DNA of 64,000 bases from Chryseobacterium sp. MYb264 (GCF_035974275.1 NZ_CP142422.1:806001-870000), one strand, 5' to 3'; shown: positions 42,315-51,411, counted from the stretch's first letter. The notes: generated from the letters alone by a model not told the origin. Numbers and translations: made by a program.

Positions 42315-42635
42315 ATGCAAACTTTAAATTTTAAACCATTTTCAAAGAATGAGTTTATCGAAGAACTAAGGAAAACATTTCCACAGTATAAAATTCAAAC
42401 AAGCTTTGGCGCGCTTCAGGTTCGTACTAGCGGATTTACACTGACTGGAAATGTAAAATTAAATACCGTTCCCGAAATTGGCAACGTGAGCACAGAGACC
42501 GCTCTGAACTCTGCCATGCTTTATCTCATCTTTTGTTTTCCCGTTGGACTTTATATGTATATGAAGAAGGAAAAAATAAAGAAATTTGAAAATGAAGTGA
42601 TTGAAGGAATTAAGAAAATTCTTCAGGAAAATTAA
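42315..42635 (+). CDS. Small membrane protein of unknown function
   Basis: A 106-residue protein with a soluble N-terminal domain of mixed strands (FPQYKIQTSFGALQVRTSGF) and one transmembrane helix at about residues 72-86 (SAMLYLIFCFPVGLYMYM) followed by a lysine-rich tail. I recognise no family. It is followed by a clear terminator. Confidence 0.65.
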   Translation: MQTLNFKPFSKNEFIEELRKTFPQYKIQTSFGALQVRTSGFTLTGNVKLNTVPEIGNVSTETALNSAMLYLIFCFPVGLYMYMKKEKIKKFENEVIEGIKKILQEN

Positions 42636-42648
42636 AATATTTAAAAAG

Positions 42649-42676
42649 AAAAACAGCCTAAAAGTAGGCTGTTTTT
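42649..42676. terminator. Bidirectional terminator
   Basis: AAAAACAGCCTA pairs perfectly with TAGGCTGTTTTT around a 4-nt loop, between the convergent small membrane protein and threonine aldolase genes. Confidence 0.9.
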
Positions 42677-42683
42677 TGATTTA

Positions 42684-43715
42684 TTATAATTCTTTTTTAA
42701 TAATTTCAATAAAATCATTAACAGGTTCATCCCCTGTATTCCAAGAAGTTATTAAACGAATTGACGAAAATTTCGTATCTATCTTTTTCCAAACATAAAA
42801 TTCAAATTTTTCGGATAATTTTTGAATTAAATCATTACTTAAAATCGGAAAAATCTGATTGGTATAAGTATCAGAAAGGAATTGAATTCCTTTTTCCTTC
42901 ATTGCATTTTTAATTTTCATGGCCTGCTGATTCGCATGTTTTGCCAAATCAAAGTAAAGATCATTTTTCATCAATTCTAAAAATTGAATTCCTAACAACC
43001 TTCCTTTTGCTAAAAGTGCTCCCTTCTGTTTGATATTAAAAGCAAAATCCTGCTGAAGTTCCTGATTATTAATGATAATAGCTTCCCCGATCAAGGCTCC
43101 GTTTTTAGTTCCGCCCAAATAGAAAACATCCGTAAGTTTAGCTACTTTTTCTAAAGTAAGGTCGCTGATTTCTGCAGTTAAACCATGCCCTAATCTCGCG
43201 CCATCCATGAATAAATACAACTTATTTTCCTTACAAAAAGCAGAAAGTTCTTCTAATTCTTTCAAAGTATAAATCGTTCCCAACTCCGTAGAATTAGAAA
43301 TATAAACCAATTTAGGCATTACCTGATGAGGAACATTTCGATGATTTTCCAAGACGGGAATAATATCTGCAGGAGCTAGCTTTCCGTCTTCCTTATCTAT
43401 ACCTAAAATTTTATGTCCGGTTGCTTCAATGGCTCCGGTCTCATTATTCAAAATATGTCCGGTAGCCGCAGAAACTGCACATTGATAAGGTCTTAATATC
43501 GAAGAAATTACAATTAAATTAGCCTGAGTTCCGCCTGAAACAAAATAAATTTCAGAATGAGGATTTTTCATTTTTTCTCTGATCAAATCTTTAGCCTTTA
43601 GAGAATATTCATCTTCTCCGTAACCTGCCTGCTGATGAAGATTATACTGTAAAAGTGCCTGTAAAATATAAGGATGGCAACCTTCTGAATAGTCGTTTTT
43701 GAATGAAAATTTCAT
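42684..43715 (-). CDS. Low-specificity L-threonine aldolase
   Basis: A 343-residue fold-type I PLP enzyme that cleaves threonine or allo-threonine to glycine and acetaldehyde. Visible features are FVSGGTQANLIVISSILRPYQ (PLP phosphate site), LYLFMDGARLGHGL (Asp binding PLP nitrogen) and FYLGGTKNGALIGEAI with the Schiff-base Lys. The length is typical of LtaE-like enzymes. It is divergent from a DtxR-type metal regulator with an 85-bp shared promoter region. Confidence 0.85.
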   Translation of the reverse strand: MKFSFKNDYSEGCHPYILQALLQYNLHQQAGYGEDEYSLKAKDLIREKMKNPHSEIYFVSGGTQANLIVISSILRPYQCAVSAATGHILNNETGAIEATGHKILGIDKEDGKLAPADIIPVLENHRNVPHQVMPKLVYISNSTELGTIYTLKELEELSAFCKENKLYLFMDGARLGHGLTAEISDLTLEKVAKLTDVFYLGGTKNGALIGEAIIINNQELQQDFAFNIKQKGALLAKGRLLGIQFLELMKNDLYFDLAKHANQQAMKIKNAMKEKGIQFLSDTYTNQIFPILSNDLIQKLSEKFEFYVWKKIDTKFSSIRLITSWNTGDEPVNDFIEIIKKEL

Positions 43716-43769
43716 AATGTAAAATTAAAAAAACTTAAAATAACAAGTGCAGATTATTCATATTATTTT

Positions 43770-43797
43770 GTTAGATTTGTAATGAAAATCATCTAAC
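43770..43797 (+). promoter_or_regulatory. Palindromic operator candidate before DtxR-type regulator
   Basis: GTTAGAT (43770-43776) and ATCTAAC (43791-43797) form an inverted repeat with a 14-bp spacer, ending 3 bp before the TTG start and following a TATTATTTTG near-consensus -7 region. The position fits autorepression by the metal regulator. Confidence 0.45.
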
Positions 43798-43800
43798 ATT

Positions 43801-44454
43801 TTGAAAACAACATTAACAGAAGAAAACTATCTTAAGGCTCTGTTTCATTTGGTAGACAATGAAAGTAAGGTAACGATTAATGAACTCAGCAAATTTTTAT
43901 CCGTAAAAATGCCGAGCGTTAATAATATGATGAAGAAATTTGCAGACAAAGGCTGGGTGGTTTACGAGACGTACAAGCCACTGATTGTTACCGAAAAAGG
44001 AAGAAGGGAAGCCGCTCTTGTCGTAAGAAAACACCGGTTAACCGAAATGTTTTTGGTAAAAAAAATGAATTTCGGCTGGGAAAATGTACATGAAATTGCG
44101 GAACAACTGGAACACGTACACTCCACTATTTTCTTTGATAAGATGGATGAAATTCTTGATCATCCGAAATTTGACCCTCATGGCGAACCTATTCCTGATA
44201 AAGATGGAAATATTATCGCCCAGGATCTTCAAAAATTGAGTGCTTGTGAGTTGAATGAAACCGTTATCTTTGCTTCTGTTACGCTTTCTGACGATGCTTT
44301 TTTAAATTATTTAACAGAAAGAAATTTACTGTTGAATAAGAAAATTACAATCGTTAAAATAGAAAACTTTGACAAATCCATTACGGTGGAAGTTGATGGA
44401 AAACAGGAAGTTTTGAGCAAAAAAGCGACAGAAAAAATATTAGTTAAAAAATAA
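43801..44454 (+). CDS. DtxR/MntR-family metal-dependent regulator with FeoA-like domain
   Basis: A 217-residue repressor starting at TTG (MKTTLTEENYLKALFHL). Residues 1-65 are the winged helix (VTINELSKFLSVKMPSVNNMMKKFADKGW). Residues about 66-135 are the dimerisation and metal-binding region (RKHRLTEMFLVKKM, EIAEQLEHVHS, FDPHGEPIP). Residues about 150-217 are an SH3-like FeoA domain (FASVTLSDDAFLNYL, SITVEVDGKQEVL). It likely senses Fe2+ or Mn2+ and controls uptake genes; none is adjacent. It ends 6 bp from a converging transporter gene. Confidence 0.9.
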   Translation: MKTTLTEENYLKALFHLVDNESKVTINELSKFLSVKMPSVNNMMKKFADKGWVVYETYKPLIVTEKGRREAALVVRKHRLTEMFLVKKMNFGWENVHEIAEQLEHVHSTIFFDKMDEILDHPKFDPHGEPIPDKDGNIIAQDLQKLSACELNETVIFASVTLSDDAFLNYLTERNLLLNKKITIVKIENFDKSITVEVDGKQEVLSKKATEKILVKK

Positions 44455-44460
44455 ATTTCA

Positions 44461-45378
44461 CTAAATTTCTTCAACAACTTCTTTTACTTTCTTTGCTTTT
44501 TTACTCAATAAAAATACGGTCGAAATAATGAAAATACTTCCGATCCAATCGATTGTTGTGAAAGAAACATTGAGCCAAAGAACCGCCAAAATCGTTGCAG
44601 ATAAAGGTTCTAACGAAGCCAAAAGACTTGTTTTTTGTCCGCCAATGATCTGAACTGCCTGAAGGTAAGCATAAAAAGGCACGAGAGTTCCAAAGATCAC
44701 AATAAATATGGTGTACCAATAGGTTTGCACGTCCCAAATTCCATCAACAACCCATGGAGCTTTCACAAAACTGAAGGCAAAACCGCCGCAGAACATTCCC
44801 CATCCTATAATGAGTGAAGGTTTGTATTTTGATAATAATTTCACGGGTTGTAAAGTATAAATTGCCAATGCCACCGCTGAAGCAATCCCAAATAATAATG
44901 CGGTAAGTGAGATTGAAAGACTGCTAAGATTTCCGTGGGTAACCAATAAAACTGTACCTGCAACGGCTAAAATTATGGCAATCATTTCTAAAAATACGGG
45001 CAATTTTTTATTTTTAAAAGCTAAATAAATAGCAATTATCACCGGTCCTGAGTATTGCAAAACCGTTGCTGTAGCGGCATTTGAATGTTTTATTGCTGCA
45101 AAATACGTATACTGAACCGCAAGCATTCCCGCGATACTGAAAATAATTAACTGCATTGCATTTTTTTTATTTTTCCAGATTTCAAATAAATTTTGCTTTT
45201 CACCAAATTTCGCAAATAGTAATAAGCAAAATCCAGAAATCAGCATTCGCATGGTGATCAGCCATTCAATATTTATTCCCCTCTGTTGAAATAAAAACTG
45301 TCCGAATGTTCCGGAAACTCCCCAAAGTAAAGCGGCTAAAACAGCCAATAAGAAACCTTTTAAAATATTCGTCTGCAT
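44461..45378 (-). CDS. EamA/DMT-family exporter
   Basis: A 305-residue, ten-helix protein starting at MQTNILKGFLLAVLAALLWGVSGTFGQF; a longer in-frame start adds an unlikely hydrophobic leader. Two EamA repeats are visible (FAAIKHSNAATATVLQYSGPVIIAIY in the first, LEPLSATILAVLWL in the second). The divergently transcribed Lrp/AsnC regulator 104 bp away suggests export of an amino acid under its control, a common pairing. Confidence 0.9.
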   Translation of the reverse strand: MQTNILKGFLLAVLAALLWGVSGTFGQFLFQQRGINIEWLITMRMLISGFCLLLFAKFGEKQNLFEIWKNKKNAMQLIIFSIAGMLAVQYTYFAAIKHSNAATATVLQYSGPVIIAIYLAFKNKKLPVFLEMIAIILAVAGTVLLVTHGNLSSLSISLTALLFGIASAVALAIYTLQPVKLLSKYKPSLIIGWGMFCGGFAFSFVKAPWVVDGIWDVQTYWYTIFIVIFGTLVPFYAYLQAVQIIGGQKTSLLASLEPLSATILAVLWLNVSFTTIDWIGSIFIISTVFLLSKKAKKVKEVVEEI

Positions 45379-45482
45379 AAACTTGATAATTATTTTGCAA
45401 AAATGCATCAAAAATAGGTTGCTTTTTAATGAAATTTGGGTAATAATTTGCAATTTTGTTTCATTATTAAACATAATTGCGA

Positions 45483-45965
45483 ATGAAAAATGTAGATCAC
45501 TTTGATGTTTTGATTCTTGAAATCCTTCAGAAAGACAATATGACTCCGCAAAGAGATATTGGAGACAAGATCGGATTATCTGCTGCTGCTGTTCAAAGAC
45601 GAATTAAAAAAATGCGGGAAACCGGAATTATTAAAGCCGATGTTTCAGTTGTTGATACCGAAAAAATTAAATATTCTGTAACCCTTTTGGTTGAAATTTT
45701 TCTTGATAGTGATAAGATTGATCTGATTGACCAGGCAAGACAGGTTTTCAATGCTACACCTGAAGTTCAGCAATGTTATTACGTAACAGGAGAATCTGAT
45801 TTTATGTTGGTGATTATTGTTCCTTCAATGAAAGATTATGAGCAGCTCACCCGCAAAATATTTTACAGCAATGAAAATATTAAGCATTTCAGGACATTGG
45901 TTTCTATGGATACGATAAAATCAAATTTAGAAATTCCGTTGCATATTCTATCTCAGTTAGAATAA
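45483..45965 (+). CDS. Lrp/AsnC-family transcriptional regulator
   Basis: A 160-residue regulator. Residues about 5-55 are an AsnC-type HTH (FDVLILEILQKDNMTPQRDIGDKIGLSAAAVQRRIKKM), and residues about 65-150 are the RAM effector/oligomerisation domain (VQQCYYVTGESDFMLVIIV, FRTLVSMDTIKSNLEIPL). The ATG at 45483 is preferred to a TTG six bases earlier. It probably responds to an amino acid and controls the divergent EamA exporter. Confidence 0.93.
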   Translation: MKNVDHFDVLILEILQKDNMTPQRDIGDKIGLSAAAVQRRIKKMRETGIIKADVSVVDTEKIKYSVTLLVEIFLDSDKIDLIDQARQVFNATPEVQQCYYVTGESDFMLVIIVPSMKDYEQLTRKIFYSNENIKHFRTLVSMDTIKSNLEIPLHILSQLE

Positions 45966-46004
45966 ATCAAACCATTAAGATAAAATTACATTAATGGTTT
46001 GATT
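45965..46004. terminator. Bidirectional terminator
   Basis: A perfect 14-bp stem (AATCAAACCATTAA with TTAATGGTTTGATT) around a 12-nt loop, beginning at the Lrp stop codon and serving the converging aminotransferase gene. Confidence 0.85.
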
Positions 46005-46011
46005 CAAAAAA

Positions 46012-47190
46012 TTATTTTAAACTGTTTTTCAAAACTTCGGAAACTTTTTCAATCTCTTCTGATGTATTGAAATAATGTGGCGATAATCTTACAATTCCAT
46101 TGATATTTTTATTTGTAAAATCAATTAACGCTGAATTTTTATAAGTTACTGAAAAGAATATATTATTTTCTTTCAACACCTTTTGTATGTTTTCTAAATC
46201 TCCATCAGGACCAGAAAAAGTGATAATACTGCTTAAATGATTACCCTGATCCCAAATCTGGAAACCGCTTTCCTGAAGGTTACTTCTTAATGTTTCCGAC
46301 AGATTTTTATTATAATTTTCAATTTGATCTAAACCAACTTGGTTTGCATACTTTATTGCCTGTGTAAAACCGAATAAGGAAGCATAAGAAATTTCCCAAT
46401 GTTCAAATCTTTTGGCTGTTTTAAACAATTCATAATCATCAAATTCTGACCAATGAGCACCCCTCATATCCAATAATAAAGGGGCATAATTCTGTTCTAA
46501 TACTTTGTCTGAAACATATAAAAATCCGGTTCCTCGGGGACCTCGCATGAACTTTCTGCCAGTTGCCGTAAGGAAATCACAACCTATCTTTTCGACATCA
46601 ACCACCATCTGACCAACAGATTGACAGGCATCAACCAAATATAAAATATCATATTGCTTACAGATTTTTCCGACCGCTTCCACATTCTGAATCAATCCGG
46701 AATTGGTAGGAATATGAGTAACAGCAACCAATTTCGGCTGATGTTTTTTAATTAAATTTTCAAGATCTTCCAAATCCAGTTCGTTATCTGAAAGATTTTT
46801 CGTTCTGATAATTTTTACATTTAATTTTTTCTGAAGCGAAATAAATGTAATCTGGTTAGAAATATAATCGTCAACCGTCGTGATAATGACGTCTCCTTCT
46901 TTAAAAATAATACTCGACAAAGCCTTTGCATATGCTTCTGTGGCACTTGTTGCAAAAGCAATATTAGACGATTTAGCATTAATCAGTCTGGCAGTTTCCT
47001 CATAAAATTCTTCTAAAAATGCTTCATTTTTTGCGGCAACAATATATCCTCCCGTTTGCTCTTCCTGCTGTACATATTCAATCATTGAATCAACAACAAC
47101 TTTCGGCATTAATGAAGACCCCGCATTGTTTAGAAATATTTTCCCATCTTTCAAACCTCTGATGTCCTGTCTTATTTTATCTATGTTCAT
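46012..47190 (-). CDS. Class V aminotransferase / cysteine-desulfurase-like PLP enzyme
   Basis: A 392-residue fold-type I PLP protein. FLNNAGSSLMP opens the domain, IAFATSATEAYAKALSS binds the PLP phosphate, YLVDACQSVGQMVVD supplies the PLP-pyridine Asp and ring-stacking His/Gln region, and LTATGRKFMRGPRGTGFLYV holds the Schiff-base Lys. The GRKFMRGPRGTG block is characteristic of the isopenicillin-epimerase-like or selenocysteine-lyase-like branch rather than of housekeeping IscS. The substrate is unresolved. It is monocistronic. Confidence 0.85.
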   Translation of the reverse strand: MNIDKIRQDIRGLKDGKIFLNNAGSSLMPKVVVDSMIEYVQQEEQTGGYIVAAKNEAFLEEFYEETARLINAKSSNIAFATSATEAYAKALSSIIFKEGDVIITTVDDYISNQITFISLQKKLNVKIIRTKNLSDNELDLEDLENLIKKHQPKLVAVTHIPTNSGLIQNVEAVGKICKQYDILYLVDACQSVGQMVVDVEKIGCDFLTATGRKFMRGPRGTGFLYVSDKVLEQNYAPLLLDMRGAHWSEFDDYELFKTAKRFEHWEISYASLFGFTQAIKYANQVGLDQIENYNKNLSETLRSNLQESGFQIWDQGNHLSSIITFSGPDGDLENIQKVLKENNIFFSVTYKNSALIDFTNKNINGIVRLSPHYFNTSEEIEKVSEVLKNSLK

Positions 47191-47225
47191 TTTTATTTTA
47201 AAATTTAATCAAACAATTTTATACA

Positions 47226-47256
47226 AAAAATCCCGAATATCAGGTATCGGGATTTA
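47226..47256 (-). terminator. Terminator of the T6SS gene cluster
   Basis: AAATCCCGA pairs with TCGGGATTT, followed by T-rich sequence on the minus strand, 20 bp after the tssK-like stop. Confidence 0.8.
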
Positions 47257-47277
47257 TATTTTTCAAAAGTTATTTTT

Positions 47278-48417
47278 TTAGTCTAAAACACTCCAACCTC
47301 TTTTTGGATTGTTATTGTTAGATACTTCCTGTTCATTAACGATAATATTTTCTTTTCGCTGACCGATATAATCCAGTTCACTCAGTTTAGAGAAAATGAT
47401 TTCCAAACTTCGCAGCATTTGCTGAATGTATAGAAGTGGTTCTCCACAGTTATGATGGTCATAGTTGGTCTCAGCAACAATAGAAAGCTGGTTTAATAAA
47501 GTATGCGGCGCAATTTCACTCCATTCGAGGCTGTAATTCAACATTTCTTCCAGTTCTGCAGGAACCAGCACCTGGGTGGCATTATATAATCGGAGTGCCA
47601 GTTTGGCAAAAGATTCTATCAAAAATACCGGTGGCTGATAAGGGGTAATATTTCTAAACTGGAAATACATATCTCCAAAAGTATTCACTAAGGTACTGCA
47701 TAAAAATTTTACATTTTGTGCCAGCGCTGTATTTTGATTTTTATGAGATGCCTTTTGGATGATCTTAAAGGCGTATTGCTGAAGATTTCCGATCGATTTA
47801 GCAAAACTATTGTAATAGTCGAGCAATGCAGGGTGACTTTGAATCGAGGTGCACGGAGGAATAAAATTGGAATCCACCTGAGCGATATTCCCTTTCAGGT
47901 CCACCTTTCCGATAATCAGGTAATTACCCCCGGAATAACTACTGTTCAGAGATGTTACAGGAAGCAGTTCAATATGATGATTGGGCTGGGCATTCGGATG
48001 ACGTGGCGGGATTTCTTCGGGATCGATATCTCCGAAAGGGACTTTGTCAAACGGATTGACTGAGATTAAAATATAATACTCTCCGTCGGCCTGCTCTTCA
48101 TGCATTGATTTTGCCAGGGACTTGACGCTCACTCTCCTATCATTCAGTTCAATTCTGTAGCCTGCCAGGGTAACTGCACTGCAATGTTTAATAACTAACT
48201 GAACATCATTGGTAGCTGTGTTGTGAACATCAAATATAGTCCGATCCGTAAATTCTTTGGAGATCGGCAAAAGTCCGTAATTGTATATATTGATTCCCAA
48301 AGAGTTAGAATCTCTAATGGTGTCAATTAAAAAATTATCCTGATCATTGAGGTGTCGCTGGGAAACCTTCATCCCGTCTACCCAATTGATGGCGAAATGT
48401 TTAATGGGCTGTATCAT
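47278..48417 (-). CDS. tssK: T6SS baseplate protein TssK (Bacteroidota subtype)
   Basis: A 379-residue cytoplasmic protein with INWVDGMKVSQRHLNDQDNFLID at the N-terminus, as in TssK of the Bacteroidota T6SS(iii), followed by a beta-rich shoulder (IYNYGLLPISKE, VTLAGYRIELNDRRVSVKS, GEYYILISVNPFDKVPFGD) and a helical C-terminal part (YFQFRNITPYQPPVFLIESFAKLALRLYN). TssK connects the baseplate wedge with the membrane complex. It is the third gene of the minus-strand cluster tssG-tssN-tssK. No sheath (TssB/C), Hcp or ClpV gene lies within the window. Confidence 0.82.
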   Translation of the reverse strand: MIQPIKHFAINWVDGMKVSQRHLNDQDNFLIDTIRDSNSLGINIYNYGLLPISKEFTDRTIFDVHNTATNDVQLVIKHCSAVTLAGYRIELNDRRVSVKSLAKSMHEEQADGEYYILISVNPFDKVPFGDIDPEEIPPRHPNAQPNHHIELLPVTSLNSSYSGGNYLIIGKVDLKGNIAQVDSNFIPPCTSIQSHPALLDYYNSFAKSIGNLQQYAFKIIQKASHKNQNTALAQNVKFLCSTLVNTFGDMYFQFRNITPYQPPVFLIESFAKLALRLYNATQVLVPAELEEMLNYSLEWSEIAPHTLLNQLSIVAETNYDHHNCGEPLLYIQQMLRSLEIIFSKLSELDYIGQRKENIIVNEQEVSNNNNPKRGWSVLD

Positions 48418-48441
48418 AGTAAATATCTTTTTGGTGTGATG

Positions 48442-49341
48442 TTAGGGTTTTCTGAGTCCTTCTTCTTCGTGACGGATCACTCTTTTACAAATTACCACTT
48501 CATTTTCCGAAATGCTGTTTGTTGAAATGTCCTGGTCAAAATCTATATATTTTCTGAAGCTGAAAAATGATTTTTTAGTATAAAAAATCCAGTAATAAGG
48601 TTCTTTTTCCTGATCTGACAAATGAATTACAGAATTAGGATTTTTATGATTATAATCGTCTACTACCCTGTAGAACCAATCTCCAAACGTAATTCCTGTG
48701 GGTAATGTTTTGGCTTTAATTCTGAATCGGTTGGAATCTTCAAGGTTTTTGCTCAATTCAACATTTAAAACCATTAAACGGTCGAAATCCGCGCCTTCAA
48801 AATCAGGTAATTTCTGATCCGGAGAATATCTCCATGTTTTATAAATATCAAAAGGGATACTGATAAACTGGATATAGCAATAATAAAAAAACATGGGAAC
48901 AAGGAAAATAATCAAACTTGTTGCAGCCATCAGCGGATTGCCCATTCCTCTGCTCATCCATTCAAAAATAAGATAAAAAAGATAGCCTCCGAAAGCAATA
49001 CAGGTAATGGAAAGGATAGATTCGAACAAGATACTCATTGCCTGGGAATCGATATGTTTTCTGAAAAACCGATGTAATAAATTTACATGAATAATTCCCA
49101 AAATAAGATAAATAATCTGCGAAATCAGATACCAGTAAGGATTGAAAAGGTTACCGGCAAACCCAAAGATTCCCGGAATGGCCAAACACAAGCTGCAAAG
49201 CAGAAAATATATAATAATGGTCTTGATCTTAATGGCAGGTTTATTCCGTCTGATGACTCCTAAGATAACCATCATGATCACTGCAAATAAAGGCATTAAA
49301 ATATACCTAAAAAAGATTCCTTTTACTGAAGAAATTTCCAT
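48442..49341 (-). CDS. tssN: T6SS membrane protein TssN
   Basis: A 299-residue protein with five or six N-terminal transmembrane helices (residues about 8-160) and a cytoplasmic C-terminal domain (GADFDRLMVLNVELSKNLEDS, LPTGITFGDWFYRVVDDYNHKNP). This layout matches TssN, a component restricted to Bacteroidota T6SS(iii) and thought to replace the TssJLM trans-envelope complex. It is flanked by tssG and tssK on the same strand with short gaps. The family identity is inferred from layout and neighbours. Confidence 0.8.
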   Translation of the reverse strand: MEISSVKGIFFRYILMPLFAVIMMVILGVIRRNKPAIKIKTIIIYFLLCSLCLAIPGIFGFAGNLFNPYWYLISQIIYLILGIIHVNLLHRFFRKHIDSQAMSILFESILSITCIAFGGYLFYLIFEWMSRGMGNPLMAATSLIIFLVPMFFYYCYIQFISIPFDIYKTWRYSPDQKLPDFEGADFDRLMVLNVELSKNLEDSNRFRIKAKTLPTGITFGDWFYRVVDDYNHKNPNSVIHLSDQEKEPYYWIFYTKKSFFSFRKYIDFDQDISTNSISENEVVICKRVIRHEEEGLRKP

Positions 49342-49395
49342 TTGTTTTTATTCAAATTAATATTTTGTTGGTAATTGTAAATATAGTAAAATATT

Positions 49396-50337
49396 TTACA
49401 GAAATGTAGAGTATCCAAGGCGGTTTGCATTTCTATCGTCATCTTGTAAGGCGAATGAATATTCTTGTTTTTCGGTGATAAAATTCTCTTTAATATCAAT
49501 ATTAACCGGCAAAAAATAATCATACAATGTTTGCAAAACCTTTCTAAAGGGATTTCCGTGAATGTATTTTTTCATTTCCTGATATGGAATAGGACCGATA
49601 TTTACCACCCAGTTTCTCTGTCCGTCCATATGTCTTCCGCTTGGAATATACGTTACTCCCAATCTTGAATTCCCCAGTAGCATGGAGTCATCTTCCTCTT
49701 CCATATTATCAATCACGTTCGGTGCAAAAGTAATTTCTACGGGAACCTGCAAAAAAGCGGTCATACATCTTTCAAACCATTTTTTATCCCCTCTTATCTG
49801 ATGAAAGAAGGGTAAGATATGAATAAAAATATACGCATTCTGTTTATCCAGCATATCAACCAGAGGCCAAAGTTCGCTAACGGTATCTAATAAAGCGTCG
49901 GTATCGCTTGATACATCAAAATCAAATTCTTTGAGTAACGCACTGATCTCGGTAAAAAATACCTCAAGTTCAAAAGGTTTGAAAAATTTTCTTGCGTCTT
50001 CTTCTACTCTTTTTTGCTTACGGATTTCGCGGACAACGGTTTCCACATTTTTTCTGGACGTTCCTAAAGAAGGCGGATGAAAAAGACCTTCCGGGAGATA
50101 ATCATAAATCCCCTCCCTATAGGTTTCTATGATAAAGACCTCTTCTTCAAACCCCAGATAATTACTGGAAATACTTTTTATATCTTTTAAATAAGCACGG
50201 TCATTAATACCGATTCTTTCAATGAATATATTGCTTACTGCGCGATGGTACTTTAAAAGGTTTACGGCTACAGATTCCGCTTTGAAGTCGGTCTGCAGCT
50301 TATTGTAATGCATGTCTACAATATTATTCTCATACAT
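49396..50337 (-). CDS. tssG: T6SS baseplate protein TssG-like
   Basis: A 313-residue cytoplasmic protein. DYLPEGLFHPPSLGTSRK and VEVFFTEISALL-like segments, a middle IHILPFFHQIRGDKKWFERCMTAFL, and a C-terminal VVNIGPIPYQEMKKYIHGNPFRKVLQTLYDYF agree with TssG of the Bacteroidota T6SS, which pairs with TssF in the baseplate wedge. No TssF gene is adjacent. It starts the three-gene operon; upstream is a 280-bp AT-rich gap and a divergent nuclease gene. A TssF-like assignment is less likely on size. Confidence 0.72.
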   Translation of the reverse strand: MYENNIVDMHYNKLQTDFKAESVAVNLLKYHRAVSNIFIERIGINDRAYLKDIKSISSNYLGFEEEVFIIETYREGIYDYLPEGLFHPPSLGTSRKNVETVVREIRKQKRVEEDARKFFKPFELEVFFTEISALLKEFDFDVSSDTDALLDTVSELWPLVDMLDKQNAYIFIHILPFFHQIRGDKKWFERCMTAFLQVPVEITFAPNVIDNMEEEDDSMLLGNSRLGVTYIPSGRHMDGQRNWVVNIGPIPYQEMKKYIHGNPFRKVLQTLYDYFLPVNIDIKENFITEKQEYSFALQDDDRNANRLGYSTFL

Positions 50338-50588
50338 AGTGTCTGCTGTGATTTTGGGCTTGTAAAAATAATATATCTCAACTGATTGAAAAAATATTTT
50401 TTCAATTAATTTTATTCTAAAAATACTAATTTATCAGCAATAAAAATAATAATCATCATCAATATACGGAAAAATGGGTAGAAATTTCGGGTTAAAATAC
50501 ATGAAATGATTTGTTTAAATCTAATTTTAAGAATTAGTTAAATTTATAAATCGTTATTTTGATATGAATCTAAACTTTAAATTAACCG

Positions 50589-50596
50589 TATCTTTG
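50589..50596 (+). promoter_or_regulatory. Putative -7 box for S1/P1 nuclease
   Basis: TATCTTTG fits TAnnTTTG and lies 24-31 bp before the ATG. Confidence 0.5.
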
Positions 50597-50619
50597 CAAC
50601 CAGAAAATGTTATTTTAAA

Positions 50620-51411
50620 ATGAAAAGTATTTATTCTAAAATTCTGGTTTTAGCATTTATGGCATCTTCGCTTTATTCTTATGCGTGGGGATTAACGGGG
50701 CACAGAGTTATTGCAGAAATTGCAGAAAATCATCTTTCCGGAAAGGCAAGAAGAGAGATCAAGAAAATTATGGGGAAAGAGCGTCTTGCTTATTGGGCAA
50801 ACTGGCCAGATTTCATTAAGTCTGATACCACGGGCGTTTGGAAGCAGGCTTCCGCCTGGCATTATGTAAATATTGATCCTCAGACAGATTTCAAAGCTTT
50901 TGAGAAAAATTTGGAAGCTCAGGCTGGTCCGAGTTTGTATACCCAGGTTAAGACTTTGTCTAGCCAGATTAAAGATCCTAAGACGTCTGAAAAGGACAGA
51001 AAAATCGCGTTGATTTTCCTTATTCACATTATGGGAGATTTGTCTCAGCCTTTACATGTTGGAAGATCTGAAGATTTAGGCGGAAACAAAATCAATGTTA
51101 CTTATTTTGGAGATAAGACCAATTTACACTCAGTTTGGGATGGGAAATTGGTAGATTCTCAAAAATACAGCTATACAGAATATGCTAAATTACTGGATAT
51201 TAAATCTGATCATGAAGTAAAACAGATTCAGACAGGAACTGTTGAGGATTGGTTATATGATTCTCATAAAATCGCCAATAAAATCTATGCACAGACTCCT
51301 GACGGATCTAAATTATCTTATGATTATCAATACAAATTCAATGATACCGTTGAAAGACAGCTTCTTTACGGAGGTTTGAGACTGGCGAAATTATTGAATG
51401 ATTTGTTTTAG
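50620..51411 (+). CDS. S1/P1-type zinc nuclease
   Basis: A 263-residue exported nuclease/phospholipase-C-fold enzyme. Cleavage after SLYSYA would expose the N-terminal Trp that binds zinc (WGLTGHRVIAEIAENHL). Further trinuclear-zinc ligands are visible: Asp in YWANWPDFIKSD, His in SAWHYVNID, His and Asp in LIFLIHIMGDLSQPLHVG, and His and Asp in LHSVWDGKLVD. It degrades single-stranded DNA/RNA and removes 3'-phosphates in the periplasm or outside the cell. It is monocistronic and divergent from the T6SS genes; a link to T6SS is possible but unsupported. Confidence 0.92.
   Translation: MKSIYSKILVLAFMASSLYSYAWGLTGHRVIAEIAENHLSGKARREIKKIMGKERLAYWANWPDFIKSDTTGVWKQASAWHYVNIDPQTDFKAFEKNLEAQAGPSLYTQVKTLSSQIKDPKTSEKDRKIALIFLIHIMGDLSQPLHVGRSEDLGGNKINVTYFGDKTNLHSVWDGKLVDSQKYSYTEYAKLLDIKSDHEVKQIQTGTVEDWLYDSHKIANKIYAQTPDGSKLSYDYQYKFNDTVERQLLYGGLRLAKLLNDLF

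Noticed and set aside
44501..44737. Antisense-frame ORF inside the EamA gene
   Set aside because: Same-strand out-of-frame shadow of a membrane protein gene with clear EamA repeats.
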